Origin: Pogonophryne albipinna
Taxonomy: Eukaryota; Chordata; Actinopteri; Perciformes; Artedidraconidae
Reading direction: 5' to 3'
Assembly: GCA_028583405.1 (NCBI GenBank)
Contig: CM053246.1
Coordinates: 10,199,600-10,263,599, forward strand
Length of the DNA: 64,000 nt
The notes below the pieces were generated by a model. The model had not been told where the DNA came from, made no database searches, and was given only the letters and a program-made list of their open reading frames with translations. Shown piece by piece: positions 22,880 to 36,000 of the stretch (the stretch's first letter is position 1; each line of letters starts with the position of its first letter). Both the position numbers and the translations under genes were made by a program.

Positions 22880-24783
22880 AGTACAACAAAAACAGGTTTG
22901 CCCGCTCTCGGAGCATTGCTCAGAGTGGCGGCGGATATGTTTGATGGACAGATGGATGAGCAGGCTGATCAGCAGAGGGTACTCTCTGCAATTTGCCTCC
23001 CCCCCCCCCCCCCCGCAGTTCAATGGGATTCAGGAAACACTTCTGTCATCCCAAGAATAGTGTCTTGCGCTCCAGGCGGAGCTGCAGGAACTCCTGGTAA
23101 AAAGTGCGATTTCCAGGGTTCCTCAGGGGGAAGAAAATCGGGTTTTTACTCCCGTTATTTTCTTATCCCGAAAAAGACCGGGGGAATGAGACCCATCCTC
23201 GATCTGTCAGCATTCAACAGGGTGATAATGAAAAGACCTTTTCATATGCTGACAATCAAGCAGGTGCTGGAGTACGTTCACCAGGGGGACTGGTTTACGT
23301 CAATAGACCTGAAGGATGCCTACTTCCATATAACCATAATTCCGGAACACAGGAAATTCCTGCGTTTTTCATTCCAGGGAATATCGTACCAGTTCAATCG
23401 ACTGCCGTTCGGATATTCCCTGGCTCCTCGCACTTTTTCAAAGTGTGTGGAGACGGCTCTGGAGCCGCTACACAGAGGAGGGATGAGGGTGTTATTTTAT
23501 CTGGACGACCTGCTGTTGCTGGCTCGCTCCAAGGAGGAGGCTGCTTTACAGACGATACAGCTCGTATCTCATCTGTCAAGTCTGGGTTTCATTGTCAACT
23601 GGAAGAAGAGCTGTCCTCTTCCATCCCAGGTTATCGTTTATCTGGGAGTGGAATTGAACTCAGTCCGCATGAGAGCGCGACTCTCACAGCAGAGAGTGGA
23701 GAAAGTGACAGCTCTCCTCCGGCGCATCACACCTTGCAGGGTGGTGACGGCCCTCTCCGTGATGCAGCTGTTAGGCATGATGTCAGCTGGTCACGTGGTG
23801 ATCCCTTTGGGACTCCTTCACATGAGGAGAATCCAGAGGTGGTTTATTCGCCTGCGTATCGACCCCGGTGTATGGTGTACGTTCCCCCTTCCGTGGGTTC
23901 GGATTTAGCCTATTGGAAAAATCTCCACGTCCTGTCAGTGGGGGTTCCCCTGGGCAGAGTGACGTCACACACCGCGGTGTTTACAGACGCATCTCTCGCA
24001 GGCTGGGGAGGAACGTGCATGTCCCAGGCAGTGGGGGGACAGTGGCCGGCTCACATGTCTCTCCACATAAACGTGCTGGAGTTAATCTCCGTATGGAGAG
24101 TAATCCAACACTTCACTTCCGTTGCTGTTCAATCAGCATGTGTTGATTCGGACAGACAACAAAGCAGCGGCGGCATACATAAATCGCCAGGGAGGCGTAC
24201 GATCAGCGCAGCTGCTGAACACAGCCAGACGACTGCTGAACACAGCCAGACGGCTGCTGTGTTGGGCGCAAACACACGTACTCTCTATCAGAGCGGTGTT
24301 TATTCCCGGCGTGTTGAACAGAGGGGCGGACTTCATGTCCAGAGGAGGTCCTCGACAAGGGGACTGGAGCCTCCACCCCGAACTGGTCTCCCAGGTATGG
24401 AGCAGGTTCGGGAGAGCGGAGGTGGATCTGTTCGCTGCACACGAGAACTCTGGTTCTCCCTGAGAAGGCAGGACCACCCCCCCCTGGGCGTGGACGTGTT
24501 CGCACACAAGCCGTGGCCCAAGGTGTTGTTATACGCTTTCCCACCAGTCCCTCTGATCCCTCGGTTCCTGGACCGAGTGCAGGAGGAGAGACTGACAGCA
24601 ATCTTAATAGCACCGGAACGCACGGGAGCGTCCTGGTTTCCATGCCTACAGCGGATGCTGTCAGGGAGACCGTGGGAAATGCCGTGGCGCAGGGACGCTC
24701 TCTCCCAGGTGGAGGGAGCGATCAGCAGTCACCCAGTATTGGGCCAACGTTTGTGGGCATGGCCCCTGAACGGGAACATTTAG
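22880..24783 (+). pseudogene. DIRS reverse transcriptase / RNase H, several frameshifts
   Basis: The reading changes frame at least four times. GYSLQFASPPPP lies before a C-run at 22990-23004. SGFYSRYFLIPKK, MRPILDLS, IDLKDAYFHI, LPFGYSLAPRTF and the catalytic YLDD (about 23500) share the next frame. The RNase H start VFTDASLAGWGG (23980) is in another. RTDNKAAAAYINRQGG (24130) returns to the RT frame. The C-terminal QDHPPLGVDVFAHKPWP and WPLNG are again shifted. Reverse transcriptase copies the element RNA and RNase H removes the template strand. Key residues remain, but the broken frames argue that this copy is dead. It overlaps the recombinase frame at its 3' end, as is usual in DIRS. Confidence 0.85.
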
Positions 24784-25808
24784 AGGGGATGGGCCTCTCT
24801 AAAAATGTTATCAGTACCATTCAGGGTTCAAGGGCGGCGTCCACCAGGGCATCCTACACAGCCAAATGGACAGCGTTCCAGCACTGGTGTGTAGGGAAAA
24901 GCCTGGACCCCGTTAGGTGCCCCCTCCCTCACGTACTGTCGTTCCTCCAGACATTACTGGACAGGAATTTGGCTTATAGCACGGTAAAAACGTACGCTGC
25001 TGCCATTTCATCTTGCCACGTAGGATTTGGTGTCAGCACGGTGTTTAGTCACCCTCTGACAACACGGTTTCTACGAGGAGTACGGAGACTCAGACCGGTG
25101 TCACGCGCTTTGGCGCCTCAATGGGATTTGGCGTTAGTGTTATGCGCACTGAGTAAAGCTCCATTCGAACCTTTGGATCAGGTTCCCCTGAAGTTCTTAT
25201 CAGCCAAAGTAGCTCTGCTATTGGCTCTGACATCAGCTAAAAGGGTGAGTGAGTTGTCTGCTCTCTCTGTGGCTCCGTCATGTCTACAGATCCAAGGAGA
25301 TGGCAGCTCAGCTGTTTTGCGCCCTAACCCGGTTTTTATGCCAAAGGTGATCACAAGCTCTTTTAGATCAAGAGTGATCACTTTGGATGGTTTCCTCCCT
25401 CCTCCTCACACATCGGAGGAAGAAGCCACATCTCATCTCCTCTGTCCCGTAGGTGCGCTGTCATGCTATATTGCATGCACAGCCACGTTGCGCAGGTCCC
25501 AGCAACTGTTTGTGCATTACAGAGAGCACTCAATAGGGCAGCCTCTGTCTGCACAGCGCCTGTCACACTGGTTGTGTGAGGCTGTATCACAGGCGTATGT
25601 CTACTCTGGGGTGGATCCCACAGAAAACATCAAAGCGCACAGCACCAGAGGAATTTCAACCTCTATGGCGTTGCACGGAGGGACAACAGTGGAAGACATT
25701 TGCAATGCTGCATCTTGGTCTTCTCCCTGTTCTTTTATTCGTTTTTATTTGAAGGATGTCTCCCATTCCTCTCTTACACATTCAGTACTGAGTGTTCTGT
25801 CAGATTGA
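24758..25808 (+). CDS. DIRS tyrosine recombinase (open frame)
   Basis: An uninterrupted frame on the + strand is open from about 24513; an ATG at 24758 lies ahead of the domain. An N-terminal SAM-like core-binding region (SRAASTRASYTAKWTAFQHW) is followed by the catalytic domain. The first catalytic arginine is in SAKRVSEL (about 25230), the H-x-x-R box reads HSTRG (about 25640), a tryptophan follows in AASWSS, and the nucleophile tyrosine is in FIRFYLKDV (about 25745). The enzyme would recombine the circular DNA copy into the chromosome. Length (about 350 residues) is usual for the family. It is the only intact frame of the element and could in principle act in trans; that is inference. Confidence 0.88.
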
Positions 25809-26087
25809 ATAATGTCGGGGACTAAATGGCGTGCCCTCTCTCCTGCCTGTCGGCAGTCAGAGAGCTGCCCCTTTTCTTTCCCCCCTCTTTTATCGTTTTA
25901 ACAAGTGGGATTGTTATCTCTACTTTTTTTAAACGACGGGTATTCACCTCCATTCCCTTAAAGAGAATATTCATTTTGAATAATGCTATATTTCCAGGGA
26001 CTGTGATGCTCCTTTCTTTTCGCATGGGTTATTAATTGAGTAGATGTGTTTTTATACTTCTGGTTACGGATGGACCAGTGGGGCGTG

Positions 26088-26988
26088 CAGTGTGCGAACT
26101 ATACCACGGTCTCCGGGGGAGCCGGGATTTTTTTTTTTTTGCTGGGGGTGGGGGGGGGGTAAATGCTGATCCGTGCATTAATAGCAACAGCACAGACATA
26201 GGCCTATTATAAAGAGAAAATCTGTTGCACACGGGGTGGTGCCACAGGTCTACATTTACATGAAACGTCCCGATGGATCATGTTCATGTCAACAGATTTC
26301 CCGAGCATGTATGGGCTACGCAAACTTCAATCAACTTGATAATAAATAATCCACGGACCACCAATGTAACGTTTGACTGTTTAATTAAATCAACTTAAAA
26401 TGCCTCAAAAACAGGCTACATTGTTTCACATGGGCTATAGCCTATTATGGCTGTAGCCTACACAGAGCCGAACACACGCGATAAGAACAGCCAGCGGCAC
26501 CAACCATGAACAATATTAATATTAATAATAGCTATAGCACAACACAACCCTCTCACTGCCTGGAGAGACGCGACGCCACAGACACAACACAACGATTCTT
26601 GATCAGGTTGTTTGGCCGTCTTTTTAAAGAAATTGCCCAAGGTAAGTTGTTTTTTTCTTTTCGACATGTCAGCAGCAGCAACAATGCCTGGTAAACATGC
26701 AGTGCTAACTAAACGAGCTTGTGAGTGAGTGGGTAGTGGGTGGTGGAGCTGCGGGCAGCGTGCAAGCAGGCAACACTTTTTTCATGAATCATAAACTCTA
26801 AATATAATTTTATTTCACTTATTTTACACCTTCGAAAAAAAAAACATGCCCAAAATGGAATTTATTTGGTCATCATATCAGTATTTTAGAGAGCTCCCCC
26901 CAAATTTCACAAACCATGTTCCCAGGGGAGCTCATGTCACCACTAGGGGAGCTATAGCTCCCCCTGCTCCCCTCCAGTTCGCACCCTG
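26088..26988 (-). mobile_element. hAT element nested in DIRS, with transposase N-terminal remnant
   Basis: Ends CAGTGTGCGAACT and its inverse AGTTCGCACCCTG are flanked by a perfect 8-bp duplication ggggcgtg (26080-26087 and 26989-26996), diagnostic of hAT. On the minus strand 26667-26458 reads MSKRKKQLTLGNFFKK followed by a cysteine pair (CCVCG). This resembles the N-terminal basic/zinc-finger start of some hAT transposases. The catalytic domain is absent, so it is an internally deleted non-autonomous copy. The ends also contain agctatagctccccctgctc runs. Confidence 0.88.
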
Positions 26989-27017
26989 GGGGCGTGGACT
27001 ACATCCTGCTTCGCCCT

Positions 27018-27341
27018 TAACCCAATAGCGATAGCCTTAGAGGGCGAAGCCTTATACGAAATAGAACTGGGGTTACGTACTGTAACCCAGCTTCTATGAG
27101 TATAGGCACAGCCCTCTAAGGTTCGGGCCCCACTGGCTCCGCGAATAGCTGAAGAAAAGCTGTTTGTGTGGGAGCAGTTGGACGGGCCTACTTCCTATTT
27201 ATACAGAAGTGAGGCCGGAGGTGGGGCCCACGTCATAGGTGGGCGTGGATTAAGTCTGTCAGTGCTGCACACGTGCAGTGGGATTACCCAATAGCCTGAG
27301 AGGGCTGCGCCTATACTCATAGAAGCTGGGTTACAGTACGT
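27018..27341 (-). repeat. DIRS right inverted terminal repeat, itself palindromic
   Basis: Positions 27066-27116 (actggggttacgtactgtaa, then cccagcttctatgagtatag) are the inverse of 27293-27341, making a giant hairpin of about 275 bp. The unit between them is the inverse of the left terminal repeat. Positions 27018-27066 are the inverse of 20563-20611. The gttacgtactgtaac palindrome resembles known DIRS termini. Confidence 0.8.
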
Positions 27342-27343
27342 AA

Positions 27344-29212
27344 CCCCAGTTTGTGTCTTGTCTTACTTCCTGTCTTTGTGTTTTTTCCTACTAATTGTCT
27401 GGGTTCTTTCCACCTGTGTGTGAGCTCCATGCTTCTCTTGTGTTTACCTGCCCTCTTCAGCTGTGTCTTGTTAGTGTAATCAGTCATGTCTCTATATACC
27501 TGTCTGTCTAAGGGTGCGTTCACACCTGCCTTGTATAGTCCGATTGAATCGAACCCTGGTGCGTTTAGCCGCTTGGTGCGGTTCATTTGGGTCGGTGTGA
27601 ACACAATCCGAGACCTCTTAAGTGAACTAAACAACCGGACTCTGGTCCGCTAAAATAGGTGGTCTCGGTGCGCTTGCTAGTGAACTCTGGAGCGGTTCAT
27701 TGCTGGTGTGAACGCGATCCGCACCAAAACATAGGAAGCGTAGTATTTACGTGTCACAAGAACGCGGATATCTTCAAAAATATTTTGCGAAAGAGTCTTT
27801 CAAGACATCCGCGGTTGTTTAGTTAGAGTGAAGCAGAATGAAGTGTTGAACAGTGTCGTGTAAAGGAAAAATTCTCCGTCAACTACATAAAAGTAAGAAC
27901 ACCTGTCGTCGGTGAAACGCCCCTCCTTACTGCAGAACGTCTCTCATGGATAATGTGAAGCGGCGCGGTCATTATGGGGAAAAGAACACCGACAGGCTGA
28001 TCAGGAGCCCGACGCGAAGCGGAGTGATCTAGATCGGCATGAAGGCATGCACATTATCCCGCTTATTACATGGCCACATTCTCAACAAAGTAACAACATG
28101 ACTCCCATATTAATTGAAATGCTTTTGTGGATTTAAAAAATGATTTTATTGATTTAAAAAATAGTTGTATGTATTGATTTCAATTGACATGCATCCGCTA
28201 AGAAAAATTGTCCGTTGTTACCGTTTGAACTAACGTAGCAACGGCAGGAACTGCTTCGATAGCGTTTTTGAGGAGCTTTTTGATTACAGATTTGAAAACA
28301 TCGTTGCTTGCTTTAAAAGTAGCACAATTCATTATGTCAAACCTTGGAAAGTATCTAGATATCCCTGCCCTAATGCCAAAGTAACTGCCAACTGAATATG
28401 TGTCGCCGTTTGATGTCTATGTCTGGACCGCTGCGTAAAAAGGAAGGTTTCTGCCCGTTACTTCTCCGCTGTTTTCTTGTCGCTCTTGTCTTGTCAGTTA
28501 GAAAAGCAAACTTGCTTTTCAGCCAAACTGTATACAGTTAAATCGAACAGACTTCTTTGTGCAGATGTGAGCGTCCTTAACAACGGTCAATAAATCCTTG
28601 ACAGCGGTCTGTGTGTTCTGGATTAACAACGTGTCACGTGTTCTGAATTGACCAATCAGAATCGAGTATTCAACAAAGCCATGTAATAATGTTTTTTAAC
28701 GCACGTTGTCTGATTATATAATCATATGCGCGGGCCGCTAGTGTCTGTTGATCTCCAGATTAACAGCAGCATGAGAACAACCTGCCGAAAGTGCCGATGT
28801 TCCATGGCGGAGACTCCGCTAGAAATTGCAGGGATTTGTGTTTTTACCCCCTTAATGTCTGACCAATGGTTGAACAGCATTTCCGAGCACATGACTGGTG
28901 TTTAAAGTTTATAGTCCGTTTGAGTTTTGCCCGTGTGAACGCAAACCGAACCTTCTGAAAAATGAAACAATGTAACAAACTGTGGTATGGTGCGCACCAG
29001 AGAGCGGACTATTAGGTGTGAATGCACCCTAAGTGTTCTTTTTCAGTCCGTCATTGTACCGTGAACGTTCCCCCTGATCTGGTTCTTCTTGTCAAGGTTC
29101 CCGCCCATGTTTCTTGTCTGTGTTTGTTAACTGTCGATTTGCTCCTTGTTTTTTCTGGTTTGTCCCTTGTTTTCCTTTTTTAAGCTGGATTTTGGAACCA
29201 GCTATAATTGTA
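27344..29212 (+). mobile_element. Probable decayed LTR, split by a Harbinger-like MITE
   Basis: The sequence 27344-27511 plus 29030-29212 is made of the T/G-rich phrases seen in the LTR at 48734 when that LTR is read on its own strand (compare tgtgtcttgtt, then tcatgtctctatatacctgtctgtct, then tggtttgtcccttg). It has no internal region, so it would be a solo LTR or fragment. The relationship is by overall pattern rather than high identity. Confidence 0.4.
27512..29029. mobile_element. Harbinger-like non-autonomous element (TAA duplication)
   Basis: Terminal repeats GGGTGCGTTCACACCT and AGGTGTGAATGCACCC are inverted and flanked by TAA on both sides (27509-27511 and 29030-29032). A 3-bp TWA duplication is characteristic of PIF/Harbinger. 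Subterminal phrases such as gtgcggttcatttgggt recur in inverse near the right end. It is 1,518 bp long and contains no transposase frame. Confidence 0.8.
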
Positions 29213-29216
29213 TTAA

Positions 29217-30539
<1,323 letters not shown>

Positions 30540-30544
30540 TTAAG

Positions 30545-31975
30545 CTTTTCTGCCTCACCGCCTTATAATGCAACAGAGTCTTTTATTTGTTTTTAAAGCC
30601 CTAAATGGGCTGGCTCCTGCCTATATAGCCGAACTTCTCCATCGCTACACCCCAGGCAGAGCCTTAAGGCCGGCTGATCAGCTGCTGTTGATAGTGCCTA
30701 AGACCAGGCTTAAAACCCGAGGGCATCGAGCTTTCGCAGCGGCTGGCCCTAGGCTCTGGAATACTTTGCCCCTCCATGTGAGGTCGGCCCAGACCCTGGG
30801 GGTTTTTAAATCAACACTTAAAACTCACTTTTTCTCTCTGGCTTTTGTTTAATTATCTATTTATTCATTTATTTAGTTCTTTATTTATTCATTTAGTTCT
30901 TTATTTTAATATTTATAACATAACATAGGATTTCATAAAGTATTTTTAAAATAGTTTATACATTATTCGTATATAGGAATAGTAGATAGGATTACTTAAA
31001 ATATAGTACCTTATATTTCATCTTTTTTCCCTTTAGACCCTTGCGGTTTATTCTTAAAAACCCTTACCCACCCCCCATTTCCCCTCTGCTGGTCTATGGC
31101 CTTGTAGAGGGTAACGGGGTACAGAGTCGCTTAGATAAGCGGGTGAGTGCATCTGATGAAGAGATAGGTTGTTGTTCTCCCTATCTCTGTTTCTTATCCT
31201 ATATCTAATAGAACTGCTCGGGTCTTGATAGATTGAGTGGGGAAGTTCATGAGATCTTTCTAGAGGGTTATCAAGAATAATTTTTATCCAATGACCTTTT
31301 CCCTCTCTGTCTGTGTCTGTGTATTCTCTTGTTCCGATTAACCCAGCCAAATCTTTTTTCTTGTTTTGCATCTATATCTACGCCGGGATCCGGAGTCGAG
31401 GCTGATCCTCTTGCTGTAGTCCTGTGTCTTGGATCCTCTATCCTGAGTTCTGGATTAAGTCGTGGACTTCGGGTCGTGGCTGAACTTGTCTCTGCGGTCC
31501 TGCCTTGGGTCTCGCCATGCTGCTTCCCTGATGGCTTCCACAGGATTGTAGCTGACATCCTCGTGGATTCATCTTCTTATTACAGACACATGCATTTCCT
31601 AACATTCGGTCTATATGCTGTAAAATGTATTATCTCTTCGATTTACACACGGCATCTATTGCACGTCTGTCCGTCCTGGGAGAGGGATCCCTCCTCTGTT
31701 GCTCTCCCTGAGGTTTCTCCCATTTTTTCCCTTTAAACTGTGGGTTTTCTCTGGAAGTTTTTCCTTGTACGATGTGAGGGTCTAAGGATAGAGGGTATCA
31801 TTTTTCTCATACTGATATTCTGAACAATCTGTGCTGTTGTATTTGCTGTAAAGTGTCTCTACTGTAGGCTATTTTTATTTTATGTACAGCACATTGGCTC
31901 GACCAAAAATCGTTTATAAATGTGCTATATAAATAAAACTTGATTTGATTTGATTTGATTTCCTCACCTTTATGA
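30545..31975 (+). mobile_element. L2-type LINE 3' end
   Basis: The frame 30568-30852 reads FKALNGLAPAYIAELL, then HRAFAAAGPRLWNTLP, then FKSTLKTHFFSLAF. This is the extreme C-terminus of L2 reverse transcriptases. A 1.1-kb untranslated region follows and ends with tgtgctatataaataaaact and tgattt repeats, the usual L2 tail. The 5' part is missing; the TTAA element adjoins its left edge. The frame at 31329-31736 is a chance frame in the untranslated region. Confidence 0.85.
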
Positions 31976-32870
31976 TAAAGTCCCACTACATATACAGGCA
32001 TTGCTCGAAGTGGGCCTTACTCACCGGTAAGCCAGGGGAGCTGCAAGTTACTCTGGGGCCCCCAGGCAGAAGATACCTATCCCCTCCCCCCCCCCCTGAT
32101 GTAGCCTAATGCTTAGTGTACTCTGGTTAATTATACTTACTCTACTCAGGAATGCATATTTTGATAATTTGTGAACAGTTGTAGGCCCCGGGCCTTCTCA
32201 GAATGAATAGATCTAAATCAAATATATGCACATGGTTCTATTGCCAGTTATCAGCACCTCATCACAACCCTGGTTGTGCATTAAAATGTAAGGATTTTAT
32301 ATATATAAGTACTTTTACTTTCACTTGTAGATGCTACACTCTTTGATTTAAGTTGTGAAGGGTTTCATCTCCACTTTTAGATATTTGTTTTACTATTTCA
32401 AATAAAAGGCACTACAATTAAACCTGGAGCAGACGGAGAAGGCTTGGCTTATTATTTTATGTAATAATGGTTTACTGATACACATGCTAATATGTAAATA
32501 AATGAGTACTGGTCCTTTTCCCCCCCACCTTTATACAGTTTCCTTTAGTAGTGACCATATAGAAGGAAAACAGCACTGAAGTAATGTATGCATTTAACAT
32601 TAACATTACAAAAAGGCAATTCAATTGGTAATGAATAGTAAGTTGCTCAAAACATGAAATAACATCGACATGGTGTTGGCTTTTGTGAAAAGAACATATC
32701 GTATTCTGAGGCCGTTATAACCTTACGGGGAGAACTTCTTCCTTCACTTCTGTAAAAACCTGGTCGTGTAGAAAACAAGCTGACATTGCCTTGGTCAAAT
32801 GTTTTACCCTGAGGCTTAACTGTACGTTTGCAAACTGTACATCAGTGAGCAGACACGCCTTAAAGAAAAA
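31976..32870. other. Intergenic DNA upstream of the desmoglein gene
   Basis: AT-rich DNA with short C runs (near 32088 and 32521) and no recognised gene. The minus-strand frame 32715-33032 overlaps the desmoglein promoter and first codon and looks like a chance frame. Confidence 0.4.
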
Positions 32871-32879
32871 TGCAATCAT

Positions 32880-33030
32880 GTGACAGGTGCAGCTGTGATA
32901 GTCAACAGGGGGTGGGGGCTTGAGAAAGGTGTGTCTCTGATAGAAGAGATTTAAGGCTCGTGGGTTCGTCTTCAGTGGTATTCCCGTGCACAAAAAGGGA
33001 AGCTGCTGTCGGCTCAACTTGGCTGCAGTC
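32880..33030 (+). promoter_or_regulatory. Promoter and 5' untranslated region of the desmoglein gene
   Basis: E-box-like caggtgcagctg lies at 32884 and a TATA-like atttaag at 32949, about 80 bp before the start codon. The sequence up to 33030 has no upstream ATG. The transcription start is inferred only from the spacing. Confidence 0.45.
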
Positions 33031-33087
33031 ATGGCTCGCCTCTCCTTCTCAGAAGTGGGCCTGCTGCTCCTGTTAGTGCTGGCTTTG
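33031..33087 (+). CDS. dsg2: dsg2-like exon 1, signal peptide
   Basis: ATG at 33031 opens MARLSFSEVGLLLLLVLAL, a basic residue followed by a hydrophobic core. The exon ends in phase 0 at a gtgagt donor (33088). Confidence 0.88.
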
Positions 33088-36000
33088 GTGAGTATTCAAT
33101 CTACTCTGACTTTAACATTGACACACTGGGGCATGCTGCAGGGCATAATGCAACCTGTCATTGCAGGACAGGGGTTTATTTTTTAAGTGGTCTAATTTGC
33201 AATTATTTAAAATGCAATTACTAATGATTCCAAATCACACTTAGAAAAATATGATTCATGCTTACACCGTTATTGTTATTACTATATTAAGCAGCATGCT
33301 CGTGTACAGTATGCCAGGTTTTTGACAGACAAGCATTGATCATGATTTGACAGACAATAGTAAACATAAAAAGGAATGATTTTTTTACCATATTTTGGCC
33401 TTTCATATGTGTGACGTCATGAAGATGTTAAGTACATGGTGTTCCCAGCCCTCCATATAGTTGTGTCTAACACAATGTACACAAATGAATCAAAGAAAGT
33501 AAACCAAAAAAATATTTTTGTGTACATAGAAATAAGAAAATGTGTTGGCTTCAGTTCATGGGTGGTTCTAGGGGTAACACTGACCTTGGACCCCTCCTGA
33601 ACCCCCCCGCAGAAAGAAAAATATATTACCATTTCGTGTTGTAGCAAAGACTGTGCTTTCAATTACTTACTTAGCAGAATTTTTAGTTTTTACTCATGTA
33701 ATTTAATAAGGTATTACAAAATCCTGCAACTGAAACAAATACCTATCATGGCAGAGGGGTGGGGTTTGCACTATGACCCTATACCAAGGGTGTGCAAACT
33801 TTATTCACTGAGGGCCACATATAGAAAAACATACGAAGGGCTGGGCCCCTCACTAGAGGTATATTGCCTGATAATTAAAGGTAGGTAAGAATGGAGAAGC
33901 CAGCTCGAGTGCGCTAGAATGTTAAAGTACACAACCGGAAAAAATCTGCCCCTTCCTTCAGACTTCCTTACAGAGCCCCTCCTCCAACACACACGAACGC
34001 GCACATGACCAATGGCCCTCAGTTACTTTAGCCGGGCCGGCTCAGATGATTGGTCGTGCTTTTTACAGTGCCACGGCTTCCACAGATGAATATGTATTTA
34101 TTGTCAAAGCATTTAATGTATTCATTGCTATTGGGATGTTAAGAGCATTCCATGAAATATAACAAAAAGTGTTTCTGAAGTGAATTACCTACCCTACCTT
34201 TAAGTTATAAGTTAGCAAAATCAACCACATGTAGGGGGGGGGGTGTAAGGGGAAATAGAAAGAGGGTATTTCAAACGTGTTATACAAATAAGTTATTGGG
34301 CTTTTTTATCAACTAAGATTTGTTGTCAACTTTAATTTACTGAATTTATTTGAAAATTGGGCGTATTAACACTGACATAACAACAACAATGAATAATGTG
34401 TAATATATTTTTTAATATAAATATTTAAGAAGTACAATATAAGAGTAGCAGAAGTTTCAGGTGTGGGCCATAATTCATTATACTTTTAGAATTTGCTGGA
34501 CCATAGTTTGGACATCCCTACCTTATAATGTTGAAATCTTGAACACTGTCTTCGTCTCTGTTTACCCGCATTTAATGTGCCACTGTCATAAATAAATGAC
34601 CCCACCACTGCCCCCCCTCCCCAGTAAAATTGGTCCACTGCTTCAGTTGTGTTACGTATGCTTTGAATACCATTTGAATGAAAGCACTGTTCGTCAGTGC
34701 AAGTATCATCAGTATTACCTTAATGTCCATGTTTTGTTAAAGTTGAATTCATTCTAACTTTGATGGATGTCTTTGTCACTTTGTCTTGTAACATGATGTC
34801 ACTTGTTCGTTACTGTTTGGTTGCTAGGGACGCTGCTATCGATATTATTTCTGGTATGTTGTGTAACTGTTTAATGGTGTTATCTTTATTGCTACCCCCT
34901 TCCCCGTCAATTTATAGTGTTGGTCCACAGCGCAAACGTATTAGTTTAACAAAATCCGCATCTAAAATTGTGGCATAGATACGTTATTTTCCCCTGTACA
35001 ATTCTCCGAACCAGTCTCACATCTCACATCACATCGTCATTAACAAATACCGGAAACAGACCGAAAACATTTTTTTAAAATAAAATAATACTTTATGCCG
35101 AGTGTGCTTGCTTTTCTCTTTGAAAGTCATCACATAACGGCATTGTAATACACGGTTCGGCTGCATTAAATATTACATGTCTGCCGTAGTTCTCTATTTA
35201 TAGAGCCCTGATGAGAAGACTTCTAGACAAACAGAAAGAACTGCCGCCAAAACTCAATGTGACGTGGATCATAAATATATCAGCAATTAAACAACATCTT
35301 ACATTTATTTTCACACAATACATCTCCTTGCAGTATCAACACTAATTCGGCTGACTTTTATATTTGATCCAATTGGTAGATAGGCTGTATTTACACCATA
35401 AAGATGCACAGCTGATATAAAGGGACACCTAGCATGTTATTATTTTTATTATTAGATATTAATAGGATCCCTATAAAGTATGTTCATTACTCGTTATTCT
35501 CTACTAATAGTTAATTAAAGACTGTATATAATGACTATTTTCCACATCCCTTTCAAGATTTCAAGATTTTCTAAGGTTTATTGACATATCATATAGGCCT
35601 ACACAACTATGGTGTAGTTATGCATTGAATGAAAAACTTGGGTCGCAGGTTCCTCAATAGTGCATTACAAGACATCTATCAATATTTGTGCATACCTCCA
35701 GCAATGTTAACTATGTTGAAGCACTTATTTTAACTGATATTATACATATGTATTATACTCTTATAAGATGTGTATAGTATAAGAACTGTGCAGAATATGA
35801 CAGTTTAATGGTGGAGGTACACACATATTGATAGATGTCTTGTAATGCACTGTTGAGGAACCTGTGACCCAAGTTTTTCATCTCCGACCTTGTCAGGTAT
35901 TGAACAATCAATAAATAAAGAACACAGAATTATTAAATATAAAACACAGAATTTGTGTGATTATACTAAATGATTTACAAATAAACACCACTGCATATTT

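Larger units (their letters stand above)
20563..27341 (+). mobile_element. DIRS-type tyrosine-recombinase retrotransposon
   Basis: The order is inverted terminal repeat, gag, reverse transcriptase/RNase H, tyrosine recombinase, inverted terminal repeat. DIRS elements integrate circular DNA through a tyrosine recombinase, so they lack integrase and make no target duplication. The left end (tcgtataaggcttcgccctc onward) is matched in inverse at 27018-27066 and again, further in, at 27160-27300. Gag and pol are frameshifted while the recombinase frame is open. A 901-bp hAT element is inserted near the 3' end. An autonomous copy would need all frames, so this one is probably inactive on its own. 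Confidence 0.88.
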
